From assembly GCA_963971575.1 (NCBI GenBank), contig OZ020622.1, forward strand, positions 3,696,279 to 3,760,278: 64,000 bases of DNA, read 5' to 3'. The stretch's first letter is position 1; each line of letters begins with the position of its first letter. The notes under the pieces are model-generated. The model saw nothing but the letters and a program-made list of their open reading frames with translations. It was not told where the DNA came from and ran no database searches. The translations under genes and the position numbers were made by a program. This DNA is from Liopterus haemorrhoidalis. Taxonomy: Eukaryota; Arthropoda; Insecta; Coleoptera; Dytiscidae. Shown here piece by piece: positions 41,630 through 53,169 of the stretch.

Positions 41630-42480
41630 GACTTTAAAATATCTTATTTCGAAAACGGTTAAAGATAGATGCTTCCGGTTTAAATTTTTGAAATATTTGG
41701 TCTTATTTTAGTCTACAGAAAATTTGCAACCTTGTTTTTTACAAGCTATTTTGTTTTTATGGACTATTTTCCAAAACCACATTTTGAGCATGAAAAAACT
41801 AAGTTACTCGATTTAAAAAATATATATCTCAAAAACGGTTAAAGATAGAAACTTCCAGTTTTAATTTTTGAAATCTTTGGTTTAATTTTAATCTAAAATC
41901 AACTTACAACTTTGTTTTTACAAGCCATTTTGATTTTATCGGACATTTTCAAAAACCACTTTTTCCAAAATTTGTTTTCAAAGTTCCTCGAATTAAAAAA
42001 CATATATATCAAAAACGACTGATGGACGCATCTCAAAAACGAAATACGATTAAGACCTGCGGTTGAAATTTTTGAAATCTTAAGGTCCTTAATTGACCTC
42101 TCATCATATTAAGAAACAAATTTTTTTTTGAAAAATTTGACTTTTGTAATTAATTGTAATGTTTTGATAAATTATAACTAAAAAATGGTTAAGGATAGAA
42201 ATCAGGATAGAATAAGGATTGTATGGGCAGTAATCCAAATCCCTTGAAAATGGCACAAAATTGAAAAAATCGTAAGGGGTAAACCTTAAAAAAATCGTGA
42301 ATTTTAAGCAAAAAATGTGTCTTCGTTTTTATTGAAAATTGGTACAAATATGTATTTTTGGCCATAAATTAACAAAATTTGGTCCATTTTAAAGTTTGGC
42401 CAAAAGTTTTGGAATTATAGGCAAAAAAACTGACCTAAATCGGCTCTAACTCAAAAACTAGGAAAGCATTAGTAGTGCAT
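41630..42480 (+). repeat. Satellite modules and ~450-bp block shared with 50.2 kb
   Basis: Two satellite-type units ('cgaaaacggttaaagataga', 'tctcaaaaacggttaaagat') are followed from about 42020 by a block that is also at 50210-50730: 'acctgcggttgaaatttttg', 'gggcagtaatccaaatccc', 'aaaaaatcgtaaggggta', 'attgaaaattggtacaaata' and 'atcggctctaactcaaaaac'. No coding sequence. Confidence 0.75.
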
Positions 42481-42489
42481 AGCTTTTTA

Positions 42490-43480
42490 GGTTAAATTCG
42501 ACGTATTTCTATTTTCTTTTCTTTGGATCCCATCAGTTTTTAGGACTATTTAGCCTATTAGAATAGTTTATTTGTTTCTATTCTGTTCTTATTCTTATAT
42601 TTTCATTTAATTTCGATACAAGTGACAGCGTACGAATATTACATTCGTTAAATGAATGCTATGTAGTCTTACTAAATATGACGTCACAAAAATATGTGAC
42701 GTTTCCAGTGACGCAACTGCACTGATTCGCCGACTACCCTATACTTCTTCAGAATCTACTGCCCTAGACAATCTTAGTTTTATTTGGTCCTTCGAGCCAG
42801 ATCTAATATAATGCAAAACTGTTCCAAAAATCAACAGTTATTAAAACTTTAAGAGTTGGATTTGTTTTTAATCCCGTAATTACAAAATACCGTATCTCGA
42901 TTGGCCTCATTTTAAAATACCCGAATATGGTATGAAAATAAGTGATTCTTTCCGTTATATACCAACGCATTGAGTTTTAGTTACGCCCTGCGGGTATGAA
43001 TGTGGTTAGCATGGTTATAAAAAAAATATATTCTCCCGCGAAGATACGAAAAAATAAACTTGAAACAATACAATACAAAAATAAAATAACGGGACGTTTT
43101 AGTTGAAGATTTCCAGAGATTTTAATGAACTTAAGGTAGAATAACCCTTTGACCGTATCTGACCCATCACTTGCCGATACAGCTAAATTTTTCCCGACTA
43201 ATTGCCATAAACTTAAACAATCTAAATGTAATGATATTTAATTGTTAATTACTTATATGCTTATTTTTATAAATTCAACTAGCTGTCGTACCCGTACTTG
43301 GTACAGTTTTTGTAAAGTGTATTTTTGCTGTAACGTTTGATTTGCTGTAAATTTTGATCAAAAACTCGATTTTAAGCCAAAATTTTGGGGTCAGAATTAT
43401 GAAAACAATATTTTAAAGATATTAAGACGACACTTGTATGGGGATGTATGTTATCTAGATGGAAACTCATTTTTCATTGA
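42490..43480. other. No gene; PBS-like motif at 42785
   Basis: 'tggtccttcgagccagat' at 42785 is a one-base variant of the tRNA-Tyr motif. 'atgacgtcacaaaaatatgt' near 42679 contains a CRE-like TGACGTCA. 'actagctgtcgtacccgtac' at about 43280 looks like a retroelement end but has no partner here. Confidence 0.45.
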
Positions 43481-43489
43481 TAAACCTGT

Positions 43490-43700
43490 AACATTGTTTT
43501 GAAGCCACTGCTGCGCATTCTTCACATTATGGGCTGAAGATGAATGTTGTTGTAAGTTCCAGTAGTGACTAGCTAAGAGAGATGTGTTCAGGTTTTTAGC
43601 TATCGACTCTAACACAGTTTTTTAGTAGACTTTAGCCGAAGTTTTTACCACTTCCTTATGAAAATAAAGCTTGGTACCGTCAAAGTTCCCCATCAAAAGC
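43490..43700 (-). pseudogene. mariner-like transposase scrap
   Basis: Minus strand reads 'ASHYWNLQQHSSSAHNVKNA' and 'QQWLQNN', the same block as at 21925-22105 ('WSFQQDSAPAHNAKAAQQ'). The second catalytic Asp is His here. Downstream frames are unreadable. The two relics share ~200 bp of recognisable similarity. Confidence 0.6.
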
Positions 43701-43704
43701 AAGG

Positions 43705-44420
43705 TAATGGCGCCTTTGGATCGTCTGTGCGTTCTCAGAAGCTTCTGGTGAACTTGTAGGATACACCATGTCGTTCTAGCGGTTGTAAGCCTCCTCAATA
43801 TTTAAAATCTTTTCAAGAAACCCTCCGTAACTCTATTGAAAATTGGCCATAGAGATTTAACAGATTTATTAGCGTAACTGACAAAGGTGTTTGAAAATTA
43901 CTGGTATTTCCTTTTTAAGATGCATATTTTATTATGTAATAAAATAAAACTAAAATATCTTTAAGCATCTTGTGGATTTTCATTGAAAACTTTTTGTCAG
44001 TATTTACTTCAGACAGCAAACTTTTTAAATTACCCTTCCATTTTAGTTACGGTCCTGTTGTGTATATCTAAAATTAAATATAAATATTTATTTGAAGGTA
44101 AAAAATTCGGTAATTTAACTGCAGTGAACGATAGAGAATTCATTAGCACCCTACTAATTGAATTTTTCTTAATTAATTCGAGCAATTGAAGGGGGTAGAC
44201 AGTAACGACCCCTGTTTTAACTCAAATTGTATAGAATAATTACATTTAAATTCGCGACAGAACTCGTTTCTTGATTAATTCAATGTTTTGTAAATTACTG
44301 ATTCTGAACAAGAGTTACTCTTCTACTAATTAAAAGGATACCTAGTGACGTCATGTGGAATTCTTCACTCCTTTATGCATACTGTGACGTAGATGGCATT
44401 TGTAACAAATATATGAATAT
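43705..44420. other. No gene seen
   Basis: Initial ~120 bases may be more of the mariner relic ('ggtaccgtcaaagttcccca'). The rest is AT-rich; the 68-residue frame at 43983-44189 has no domain. Confidence 0.4.
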
Positions 44421-44426
44421 ACAGGT

Positions 44427-44790
44427 GTTTGTTTGAAACGGGGCACCCCGAAAATCTCCTTTATTTGTAAAGATACAAAAAATCTTCAAAACAAAAGTTA
44501 AACTAGACAAAAAGGCCCATCTAAAGGTTACTTTAAGAATTCTGAGGCACTTCCGGTTTCACCGGAAATGATGTCAACTTTTGATCTAGTATAGGGAATC
44601 AATAATTTTATATTTTTTTCCTAAAAGTACATTAAATTAGCTTTACAGTGACACCAAAAAGTTATATTTTTATGTTGACCATTTCAAATTGGCGACCATT
44701 TATTTACAAAATAATAATCAACATAAGTTTTACAAAGTTCAACGTAGCAAGCTATTAAAACAATAAAAAAAGAAACAAAATATCTCTGGT
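44427..44790 (+). mobile_element. mariner 5'-end segment, copy of 31921-32282
   Basis: 'caggtgtttgtttgaaacgg' onward matches the other copy over ~360 bp ('cacttccggtttcaccggaa', 'catttcaaattggcgacca'), ending at 'aaacaaaatatct'. The transposase region that should follow is replaced by a different element. Confidence 0.8.
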
Positions 44791-44934
44791 TTAATGTACT
44801 TACGAATTTAACAGAAAAATAAATTTCTAAGCAATTATTGCACTAACAATATAAAATTTAATTTACTATAAATTTACGAAATTAAGGTTTGTTTTTTTCT
44901 TTTGTGGATCAGCTTTTTGAACAACCTGGAGCCA

Positions 44935-45475
44935 TCTTTGTAAGACGTAGGCAGGGTGAAGCTTTTCATCCTGACAGCATCATCCCTATGGTCAAATTTG
45001 GTGATGGTAACATCATGATCTGGGGGTGCATGTCCGTCATGGCTTAGGCGAAATCTTTTTGAGCAAGGAACGCATTATTCTGCTCGTTATATTACCATGC
45101 TTAATACAGTTTTGGAGCCATCAATACTAAAATTATTTGATGAAGACAATCCAGAATATGTTTTTCAACAAAATAATGCCCCTCTTGTCACAAAACAAAA
45201 GCAACAAATGAATGGTTTTCGAAAAACAATGTGCCACTTTTTGCATGGCCCCCCACTTACCAGATTTATCGTATATTGAAAATGTATGGTCGATTCTGAT
45301 AAACAAGGTGTCTCTTTACAAATGCAAATCAAAAGAAGAATTGAAGAAAATTATTGTGGACGAATGGTTCAATGTACAATCCGATGTACGTAAAAAACTT
45401 GTGGACAGTATGCCTAAAAGGGAACGCGCGGTAAAACACGAGGAGGTACCACAAAATATTAATAATTTTGATTAA
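44935..45475 (+). pseudogene. Tc1-type transposase relic
   Basis: Starts at 'VRRRQGEAFHPDSIIPMVKF' and 'GDGNIMIWGCMSVMA', the block after the first catalytic Asp in Tc1 transposases. Then come 'MLNTVLEPSILKLFDEDNPE' and 'YVFQQNNAPLVTKQ', in which the second catalytic Asp (expected QQDNAP) is Asn. A frameshift follows, then 'PPTLPDLSYIENVWSILINK', with the third catalytic residue Glu in 'YIENVW', and a C-terminal 'KRERAVKHEEVPQNINNFD'. Plus strand throughout, at least two frame changes and one in-frame TAG (about 45045). The N-terminal DNA-binding region is missing. Confidence 0.75.
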
Positions 45476-45479
45476 AGTT

Positions 45480-45985
45480 GTCATTAAAAGTTGTATGTAT
45501 TATTTTATTTACTATTTTTCCTCTAATAATCCTAAAATTCAATAAAACGTAGGGTGCTCCATACATTTTTCCAAGGCTGTAATATATTATTACCGATTAT
45601 AAGCTTCTTGTAGAAAACTAATAATATAAAAATTAGTAACAATCTACAGATTTTGTTTTGAATTTACCAAAAATTCTAGTAGATATATCGTCTTTGTAAT
45701 TAAGGAGTACAATTAACAATTAAAGACCATCCACTTTAAGAGAATGTCGTAATAAAAACAATTAAATTCCGGCTTAAAGCAGAAGTTGTAATGGGCCATA
45801 ACGGCAGCTATGTGTGTCTGTGTACAAGAACAATCTTCCGCTATGTTTAACGGAGAATGCAACTAGATCTTTATGACTTTATTCAACGAACAACTTACAA
45901 ATAAAATGAAGATTTTGAAACAAATTATATAAGAAAAGAATTTCTTGATCTTAAAAATGTCCGGATTTTTTTAAAAGCTATAATG
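45480..45985. other. No gene seen
   Basis: Probably includes the 3' flank of the Tc1 relic ('acgtagggtgctccatacat' at about 45548). The rest is AT-rich without features. Confidence 0.35.
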
Positions 45986-45987
45986 AA

Positions 45988-46802
45988 TAGAGATGGGTCG
46001 TACATGAATGAACCGGCTAACTGAGCCGGCTCAGTACACTGACCGAATAGACACGGTTCACCAAATTGAAATGAGCCGGCTCACGGCTCACTGTATAGTT
46101 TAAAGTTTCAAGGATACGATTGGTCGGGCGATTGTGAGCAGTGACCGGAGTGATTCGGATCTGGATCGATGTCATGTTGAACTTCGCGAGAACTCGGCTT
46201 GTAATGTATTATCATAAAGTGTATTTTGTCATCAATTTGGTGGGCAGTTTATTTGAAACTAATAGGCTTAGTCTGTATTTTCTTACAACCATACTATAAA
46301 AATATTAAAAATATTGCCCAAATCACAGATGTCCGATTTATAAGGGCAATAAACATCGCAATAAACTTAACACATCTGGTTTAAAATACAGTAGCTACAT
46401 AAAGTGAATTGTTTGTTTCAAAAATGTTAGACAAACAATTCACTTTAAGAGCCCGGGCTAAGCGGCGTTCTACCTACGAACGAACGACCGACCGAACTGT
46501 GTCTCGGAAACATGTTTCCAGTTCATATAATGCAAGAGCCGGCTCTAAGCGACGTTCTATCTACGAACGAACAACCGACCGACCGACAACTGACCAACCT
46601 GTGTCTCGGAAACATGTTTCCAGTTCATTTAATGCAAGAGCCGTCTTTAAGCGACGTTCTACCTACGAACGAACGACCGACCTGTGTCTCGGAAACATGT
46701 TTACTTAACCGGATCACTGAGCCGGATCAATGAACCGGCTCAACAAACTGAACGACCTCCACTGATCCGGTTCCGCAAACTGAACCGAAATTCCCATCTC
46801 TA
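45988..46802. mobile_element. TAGAGATGGG element, copy 1
   Basis: Ends 'tagagatgggtcgtacatga' and inverse 'cccatctcta'; subterminal 'gagccggctca' and 'gaaccggct' motifs repeat at both sides. Interior matches copy 2 (60495-61387). A block at 46448-46705 repeats three times ('ggttctacctacgaacgaac'-like, 'gtgtctcggaaacatgtttc', 'cagttcatataatgcaagag'). A hairpin 'taaagtgaattgtttgt'/'acaaacaattcacttta' lies at 46400-46447. Flanks do not show a duplication in this copy. Confidence 0.85.
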
Positions 46803-46804
46803 GT

Positions 46805-47300
46805 TTGAACGCATACAAAAGTGTATAAAACTTTTGAAATGAAATGAAACAGTTTGTCAAAAAAAAATGTTTTCTTTCTTAGTTTATGTAAAAACTTAAA
46901 ACGTAGCCCTCATATACCATCATTTTTTTTAAATTTTATTCATTTTGCGTGGTGCAGTGTGAGATAAAAAGACCAGAGACTAGCTGAAGTTCAATGTACA
47001 CATTCCATTGTTCAACGATAACAAAAACTGAACACTTCTATCCGTCTCCTGGCAACGGAATATTTGCTCAAGACTTGTTTGCTTTGGGCTCTAAGTGCCA
47101 TATACAACACCGGCCATGTGAATGACAAACACGCCAAATTTGTGGACACAATTAAATCACCAAGAAAAAATATGAAAGTTGATACGTCAATAAACTAGAG
47201 AACAGTTACTTTTAAACCCAACTTAATAAACCTTTCGCCGTAAGCGAGGCGCCAGTTGCCGGTAATAAGCAGATTTTCCGAGGTTACAAATATTCTTTAT
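46805..47300. other. No gene; short repeat shared with 7.3 kb
   Basis: 46850-46920 matches 7270-7350. The rest has no recognisable gene. The frame fragments toward 47300 lie outside the mariner terminus. Confidence 0.4.
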
Positions 47301-47301
47301 A

Positions 47302-48421
47302 CCAGGTCTACAAGTATGAAATGCGTTTTTTTTTTTTTAAATAAAACACATTAACATCAAAAGAACAGTAAAAGTTTATTTATTCAAAGTATGCTCCATT
47401 AGAAGTTATACATTTTTCCCATCTTTCAGGCAATTTGTGAATACCTCGCCAATAGAACTCTTCCCCTTTCCCCGCAAACCATTCATCTAGCCATTCTTTC
47501 ACATTTTCATATGAACAAAAGTGCTGCTCGGCAAGTGCGTGACCCATCGATGCGAACAAGTGGTAATCTGAAGGGGCCAAGCCTGGTGACTAAGCGGCAT
47601 GGGGTAGCACTTCCCACTTGAGTGCCTCCAATGTGTTGCAAACTGCTTTTGCCTTATGTGATGGAGCGTTATCGTGAAGAAAGATTACCTTGTACTGTCT
47701 TCTTTCGTATTCTGGTCATTTTATGGGCAGCGAATGGTTCAATTCGATCAGTTGTTGTTGGTAGAGTTGGGTATTAACTGTTTCACCAGGTTTTAACAAT
47801 TCATAATAGACCACACCCTTTTAGTCCCACCAAGTATAGAGCATTGTCTTTTTGCCAAAGCGATTCGGTCTTGCAGTTGATGTGGATGTTGAGCCTGGGT
47901 TCATCCATGATTTCTTGCGTTTGGGATTTTCAAAATAAATCAATTTTTCTTCGCCAGTAATGATACGATGCAAAAAAGACTTTCTTTTGTATCGTGCAAG
48001 CAAAATTTCACAAGTGTTTTTGCGTTTTTCCATCTGCCTTTCATTCAATGCATGTGGAACCCATCTGCCGACTTTCTGGATCTTACCCATCTCTCATAGG
48101 CGATTGGAAACAGCTTGTTGACTATTGCCTAACTGCTCTGCTAGTTATTTTTGTGATTGTCTATCGTCTTCCTGTAGCAATGTTTCCAATTTTGTATCTT
48201 CATATTTTTTTTTGAGGTTTTCCATGTTCTTTGTCTGTAAGATCAAAGTCATCACTTTTGAAACGCCGAAACCATCGTTCACACGTATCTTGCGATGGAG
48301 CATATTCACCATAAGCTTCTCGAAGCAGTCGGTATGATTCAGCAGCAGTTTTTTTCAAATGAAAACAAAACAGTAGTACTGTCCGCGAATGCTCTTTATT
48401 TGGCACAAAATTTGACATTTT
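47302..48421 (-). pseudogene. mariner, mauritiana (Mos1-like) subfamily, decayed
   Basis: Left terminus 'ccaggtctacaagtatgaaa' after TA resembles mauritiana-type mariner ends. The protein (from Met near 48418) begins 'MSNFVPNKEHSRTVLLFCFH' with the HTH region 'CERWFRRFKSDDFDL'; a frameshift sits in an A-run near 48207. It continues with 'MGKIQKVGRWVPHALNERQM' and 'HRIITGEEKLIYFENPKRKK', where the first catalytic Asp (usually TGDEKW) is Glu. 'FLHDNAPSH' keeps the second Asp, 'SPGLAPSDYHLF' keeps the third, and the end is 'WRGIHKLPERWEKCITSNGA'. At least five nonsense codons. A right terminal repeat could not be identified beyond 48430. Length is close to a full mariner gene. Confidence 0.9.
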
Positions 48422-48429
48422 TAACACAG

Positions 48430-48985
48430 TAAAACAAAACTATATGATCACTTTTCAAATTATAACCTATACGCATTTGACACTTAATGATAACTTAACA
48501 AAACGCCGTATGTATTGAAACTTTGAACTATACACTCTGTTTGCGCTAGAAGTATGTTTTCCAAACATACATGGTCTTTCGAAACGGATTTAGGTCGAGA
48601 ATGTCGAAAAAATAGGACAGTGTATTTTTTTGTTTAATTTTGGACTATCCTCAACTCTGATGTTGCGTTATTATTCAACAATAGATGATTGAATGTCACT
48701 TTTGTCCCTAGAGTGATGTCAAATCGTCTTCTAACAAAGAGTGATATATTAGAGCTAGTCTAGACGAAAATATCGACTGAGAAGAAAATTTACGATCTGG
48801 TGAAATGTCGCAACAGTCAATAAACCGGAAAAGCATTTAATGAAATGCAATAAAATGCACTTACTTTCCATTACGAAACAAGAAAAGTACTGTATGGTAA
48901 ATTCGTGGAAGAATATTTTAGAATACATTTTTAAATCATGTGCTAATAGCCGTTATTGATGACTAAAGATCACTACAATATATGG
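48430..48985. other. No gene seen
   Basis: First ~170 bases should hold the mariner 5' leader and right terminus but no convincing inverted repeat is visible. The rest is AT-rich. Confidence 0.35.
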
Positions 48986-48989
48986 GCAA

Positions 48990-49137
48990 AAAATATATTT
49001 AACAAAAAATGCTATAAAAGCAATAACTAACAACTTTTATTTGAGACATTTTTTGATAAAGCAGCATAAATTAAACAAGTACTTTGTGATGGCGGTCGGT
49101 CTTGTGGTGGCCACAGCTGATTTTTTAGTGTACCATG
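48990..49137 (-). repeat. Dispersed repeat, inverted copy of 11.94-12.06 kb
   Basis: 'tgagacattttttgataaag' and 'acaagtactttgtgatggcg' through 'cttgtggtggccacagctg' are the inverse of 11940-12060. Confidence 0.75.
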
Positions 49138-49139
49138 AA

Positions 49140-49680
49140 GTCCCATAACACTATTTTTTTTAGATACCGTTAAGTGAAAACTAAACATTGGGCCTTTTAT
49201 TTAATTAAATTGTTGATGTCTGGTACAAGCCTTACATATTTATAATTGTGCATCACCTCTTGTCATACCTGAGGTCATTAAACTTAAAGTAAACAAAATA
49301 AAAGTAAATATTTAATTTCATTTCGTCTTTTTTCACATCTCTCCAAATGTATTTTTAAATGTTATTTTACAATGTATCCAAGTTTAACTCAAAACTTTTG
49401 GATGTATTTGGATGTACCCAGATAAAAGTTATAAGAATGGCGATAAAAGCTAATAAAGTTCTAACGAATTTTTGGATTCCTCTGACTTACATATGTACAG
49501 AATGATTATAAAATCAGCGATTTTACTGTGTTACCTTGCAAACATTATTTTATAAAAGTTACTAATATAAAAATTTACTTGTCGTCTGTTGATGAAAAGT
49601 TAAACTACAGAAAAAACAATTGCTTAAAGCGTTTTGTGATTACATTTTTTTTCAATAACATAATTGACATTATTTGTGAT
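49140..49680. other. No gene seen
   Basis: AT-rich DNA, no domain or repeat recognised. Confidence 0.4.
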
Positions 49681-49684
49681 TAGT

Positions 49685-50735
49685 GTAAACTAAAAAAAAG
49701 TACAACTCAAAAAGGATTAGAAATAGCGATCTGCGGTTAAAATTTTTGGATACTTCGTAGTTTATTTAGTCTTGAAAAAATTTAGGGCTTTAATCGTTTA
49801 ACGCGTTTTGAGATTACAAGAATTTTTTTAATGGCATAATTTACATTATTTGTGAAATTTGTGAATTAAAAAAAAAGCACAACTCAAAAACGGTTAGAGT
49901 TAGAGACTTGCGGTTGAAATTTTTGGATTCTCCGTAGTTTATTTAGTCTAAAAGAAATTTGGGGCATTAATTGTTTAATGAGTTTTGAGATTATTACACT
50001 TTTTTTAATGGCATAATTAACATTATTTGTGAAGATTGTGAATTTTAAAAAATCACAACTCAAAAACGGTTAGAGAAAACGACTTGAGGTTAGAATTTTT
50101 GGATTTCTCGTTTATTTAGTCTAGAAAAAATTTGAGGCCTTATTCGTATTGCTTATTTTAAAATTATGACAAATTTTAATATGGCGTGATTTATAGAAAT
50201 TTTTATCTTCGCATGGACGTATCTCAAAAACCAAATGCGATAAAGACCTGCGGTTGAAATTTTTGAAATCTTGAGGTCCTAATTGACTTGTAACCACATT
50301 TTGAAACAATTTTTTTTTTTGAAAATTTTTCATTTTTTTATGATTTCTTAAAACTTTTGATAAATCCTAACTAAAAAATGGTTAGGGATAAAAACATGCG
50401 GTTTGAATTTTTAAAATTATCCTACATTGTTTAGTGTACAAAAAAAATTGGGCTTTAATAAACCAATTATTAAGTTTTGTAAGGGCAGTAATCCAAAACC
50501 CTTGAAAATGGCCAAAAATCCAAAAAATCGTAAGGCGTACCCCTTACGATTTTTTCGATTTTCAAGCAAAAAATTTTTGTCTCCGATTTTATTGAAAATT
50601 GGTACAAATATGTATTTTTGGTTATAGATCAACAAAATTTGCTCCATTTTGAAGTTTGGGTAAAAGTTTTGGAAGTATAAGCAAAAAACTGACCCAAATC
50701 GGCTCTAACTCAAAAACTAAGAAAGCATGATTTTT
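49685..50735 (+). repeat. Satellite module array and shared ~500-bp block
   Basis: Units with 'acaactcaaaaa', 'gattagaaatagcgatctgc' or 'cggttagagttagagacttg', and 'atttagtcttgaaaaaattt' start near 49704, 49870, 50047 and 50217 (about 170 bp apart). From about 50210 the sequence matches the block at 42020-42480, including 'gggcagtaatccaaaaccc' and the palindrome formed by 'aaaaaatcgtaagg' and 'ccttacgatttttt' (about 50514-50553). Confidence 0.8.
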
Positions 50736-51026
50736 TTAGATATTTTTTTCATATTCCTCACCCCGAAATTAGCTTAAAACTGTATTTTGGCCAAAATCGA
50801 AGTCAAAAAATTTTTTATCAAAATTTCAGAGGAATTTTTTTTTAAACTATGGGAAATTTGTATGCTTATACATTTTTAGACTTAGATCACAAATATATGG
50901 TCACTCTTGAGTTACGGACTAAAATTTCGACATTTGCGGGAAAAAAATTTAAAAAAAACAGTCCACAAAAAGGTTACAGTCACAAATTATATTGAAATAC
51001 ATTTTTGAACTCTGTGTCTGTGTATA

Positions 51027-51318
51027 AGCAGTTCACTTTTGTAAGAACAAACTAGATCTGGTTATTTTGGTTACTTTTATAGTGTGTTACTGACTTTAAA
51101 TGTCAATTAAAAATATTTCTTACGCTGTAAAACCGACTTTAGGTTGATAAAGTTATATATTATAGTTAAGATATCATTTTTCATTATGACATATGTCAAA
51201 TGGATCGACATTTTAAAAAAGTGACATTTTTTAATACCAACCTGACATACAGCTTCAAAGGTGCAAACTGTTGAAAACAAAATTTCCTGTTAGTTTGTTC
51301 TTACAAAAGTGAACTGCT
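51027..51318. mobile_element. MITE 1 of an adjacent pair
   Basis: Ends 'agcagttcacttttgtaaga' and exact inverse; 26 or more bp identical. Flanked by 'tata' on the left and 'tata' on the right, so a TA target is likely. Interior begins 'aacaaactagatctggttat'. Confidence 0.85.
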
Positions 51319-51325
51319 TATATAA

Positions 51326-51502
51326 TCCGTCTCAATTTGTAATACGAAACTAGATCTGGGTACTTTGGTGACTGTTGTGGTGTAAACAGACTTTGGCGTA
51401 TCCATATGAACCAATACTATGACAATATTATAAATGTATTGTCAATATACAACATAAAAAATGAACTTTTACTGTTAGTTCCGTATTACAAAATGAGACA
51501 GA
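51326..51502. mobile_element. MITE 2 of an adjacent pair
   Basis: Ends 'tccgtctcaatttgtaatac' and, inverted, 'tctgtctcattttgtaatac', flanked by 'taa' on each side. Interior begins 'gaaactagatctgggtactt', similar to MITE 1. It starts 8 bp after MITE 1 ends. Confidence 0.8.
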
Positions 51503-51504
51503 TA

Positions 51505-52105
51505 ATACTATGGAGGAGATTGAGATTTTGGTGTAAAAATTGGGAGTCCATAAAATGGTTCTAGGAGTGCCTATGTTGCAATTGGTACTAACATTGTTAT
51601 TATTAGTGAAAGGGCGCCTACAAGTTGAGTTAGCGAGCGTTGGTGTAGATCTTACATAAAATCATTTCGCAATAAGAAAATACTAGTTTTCAAGGTAGTG
51701 CCCATTCATAATCTTAACACATTATAATAAACAAGATCTATTAACAGATAAATTCAAATAAAATAACACAAAATTGGGTAATAACTGTTGCAAGTATCTT
51801 TTTTTCCTGTAAACACAATAAAATAGATTTCCAAAGCATGGATGAAAATAGGTACTTTATCATACTATACGTATAACCTGCGTTTGAAATTTTTAAAAGT
51901 GCCGGTTTCATTTGTGTAGTATTGATAAGAAGTCTTCTGTTAGTAACGCTATTAATAACGTCTGGCAATATCGTCAATGACGTTAACTTTCCCGTTACGT
52001 AATGTGAGCAATTCATTTGTTTACGAGCGGTTGTAAATGTGTGCGTGCGCTATATTCATGTTTAACGGTTACCAAGGACAACTGTTTTAAAGGGAAAGGG
52101 TCATT
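51505..52105. other. No gene seen
   Basis: Mixed-composition DNA. The minus frame 51741-52016 has no domain. Confidence 0.4.
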
Positions 52106-52109
52106 CCAA

Positions 52110-53110
52110 GTATTGATATTGATGATATCGAAAAGATAACTTTAAAAACACACCTTCGAATTTTAGCAAAAAAAATTTTTTTTTGAAAAATCGTAACTCA
52201 AAAATGGTTAAATATAGAGACTTTTAGATGGAATTTTTGGAATCCTTGGACCTCTTTTAGCCCAGAAAAAAATTAAAACTTTATTTTTATTCCACTTGTG
52301 AACCATTTTAAAAAATCTAAGTTCGTATAATCAAATTTTGATAAAAAATATTGACTTTAAAAAATCATATCTCAAAAATGGTTAGAGATAGAGACTTTTG
52401 GATGGAATTTTTGGCATCCCTGGACCTCTTTTAGCCCAGAAAAAAATTAAAACTTTATTTTTATTCCACTTGTGAACCATTTTAAAAAATCTAAGTTCGT
52501 ATAATCAAATTTTGATAAAAAATATTGACTTTAAAAAATCATATCTCAAAAATAGTTAGAGATAGAGACTTTTGGATGGAATTTTTGGCATCCCTGGACC
52601 TCTTTTAGTCCAGAAAAAAATTAAAACTTTATTTTTTAAGCCACTTGTTAACGATTTAAAAAAATCTATCGTATGATTAAATTTTGATAAAAAATATTGA
52701 CTTTAAAAAATCATATCTCAAAAATGGTTAGAGATAGAGTCTTTTGGATGAAATTTTTGGAATCCTTGGACCTCTTTTAGCCCAGAAAAAAATTAAAACG
52801 ATATTTTTATTCCACTTGTGAACCATTTTAAAAAATCTGAGTTCGTATAATCATATTTTGATAAAAAATATTGACTTTAAAAAATCATATCTCAAAAATG
52901 GTTAGAGATAGAGACTTTTTGATGGAATTTTTGGAATTCTTGGACCTCTTTTAGTCCTGAAAAAAATTAAAACTTTATTTTTTAAACCACTTGTGAACGA
53001 TTTTAAAAAATCTATCGTATGATCAAATTTTGATAAAAAATATTGACTTTAAAAAATCATAACTCAAAAATGGTTTGAGATAGAGACTTTTTGGAATCCT
53101 AGGACCCTTT
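52110..53110 (+). repeat. ~173-bp satellite array, six units
   Basis: 'aaaatggtta' starts at 52202, 52375, 52549 (variant), 52721, 52895 and 53067: intervals of 172-174 bp. Each unit has 'catatctcaaaaatggttag', 'gatggaatttttggcatccc', 'ggacctcttttagcccagaa' and 'ccacttgtgaaccatttt'. The first and last units are more diverged, as expected at array edges. Relatives at 20.4, 35.4, 40.2, 41.6 and 49.7 kb. Confidence 0.95.
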
Positions 53111-53124
53111 TAGGCTAGGAAAAA

Positions 53125-53165
53125 TATATCTCTGTTCTATAGCCAAACGTCTTACCACTAAACCA
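53125..53165 (-). tRNA. tRNA 5'-half-like fragment at satellite edge
   Basis: The minus strand reads 'gtggtttagtggtaagac' followed by 'gtttggctatagaac', close to a tRNA A box and anticodon arm start. There is no B box, because satellite sequence follows. Probably a tRNA-derived repeat remnant. Confidence 0.35.
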
Positions 53166-53169
53166 CAAA

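Noticed and set aside
46409..46708. 99-residue frame with repeated 'RRSTYERTTD'
   Set aside because: Internal minisatellite of the TAGAGATGGG element; the sister copy has stops in the same frame, so no selection for coding.
47302..48421. Possibly active mariner
   Set aside because: Frameshift, at least five stops, first catalytic Asp replaced by Glu, and no clear right terminus.
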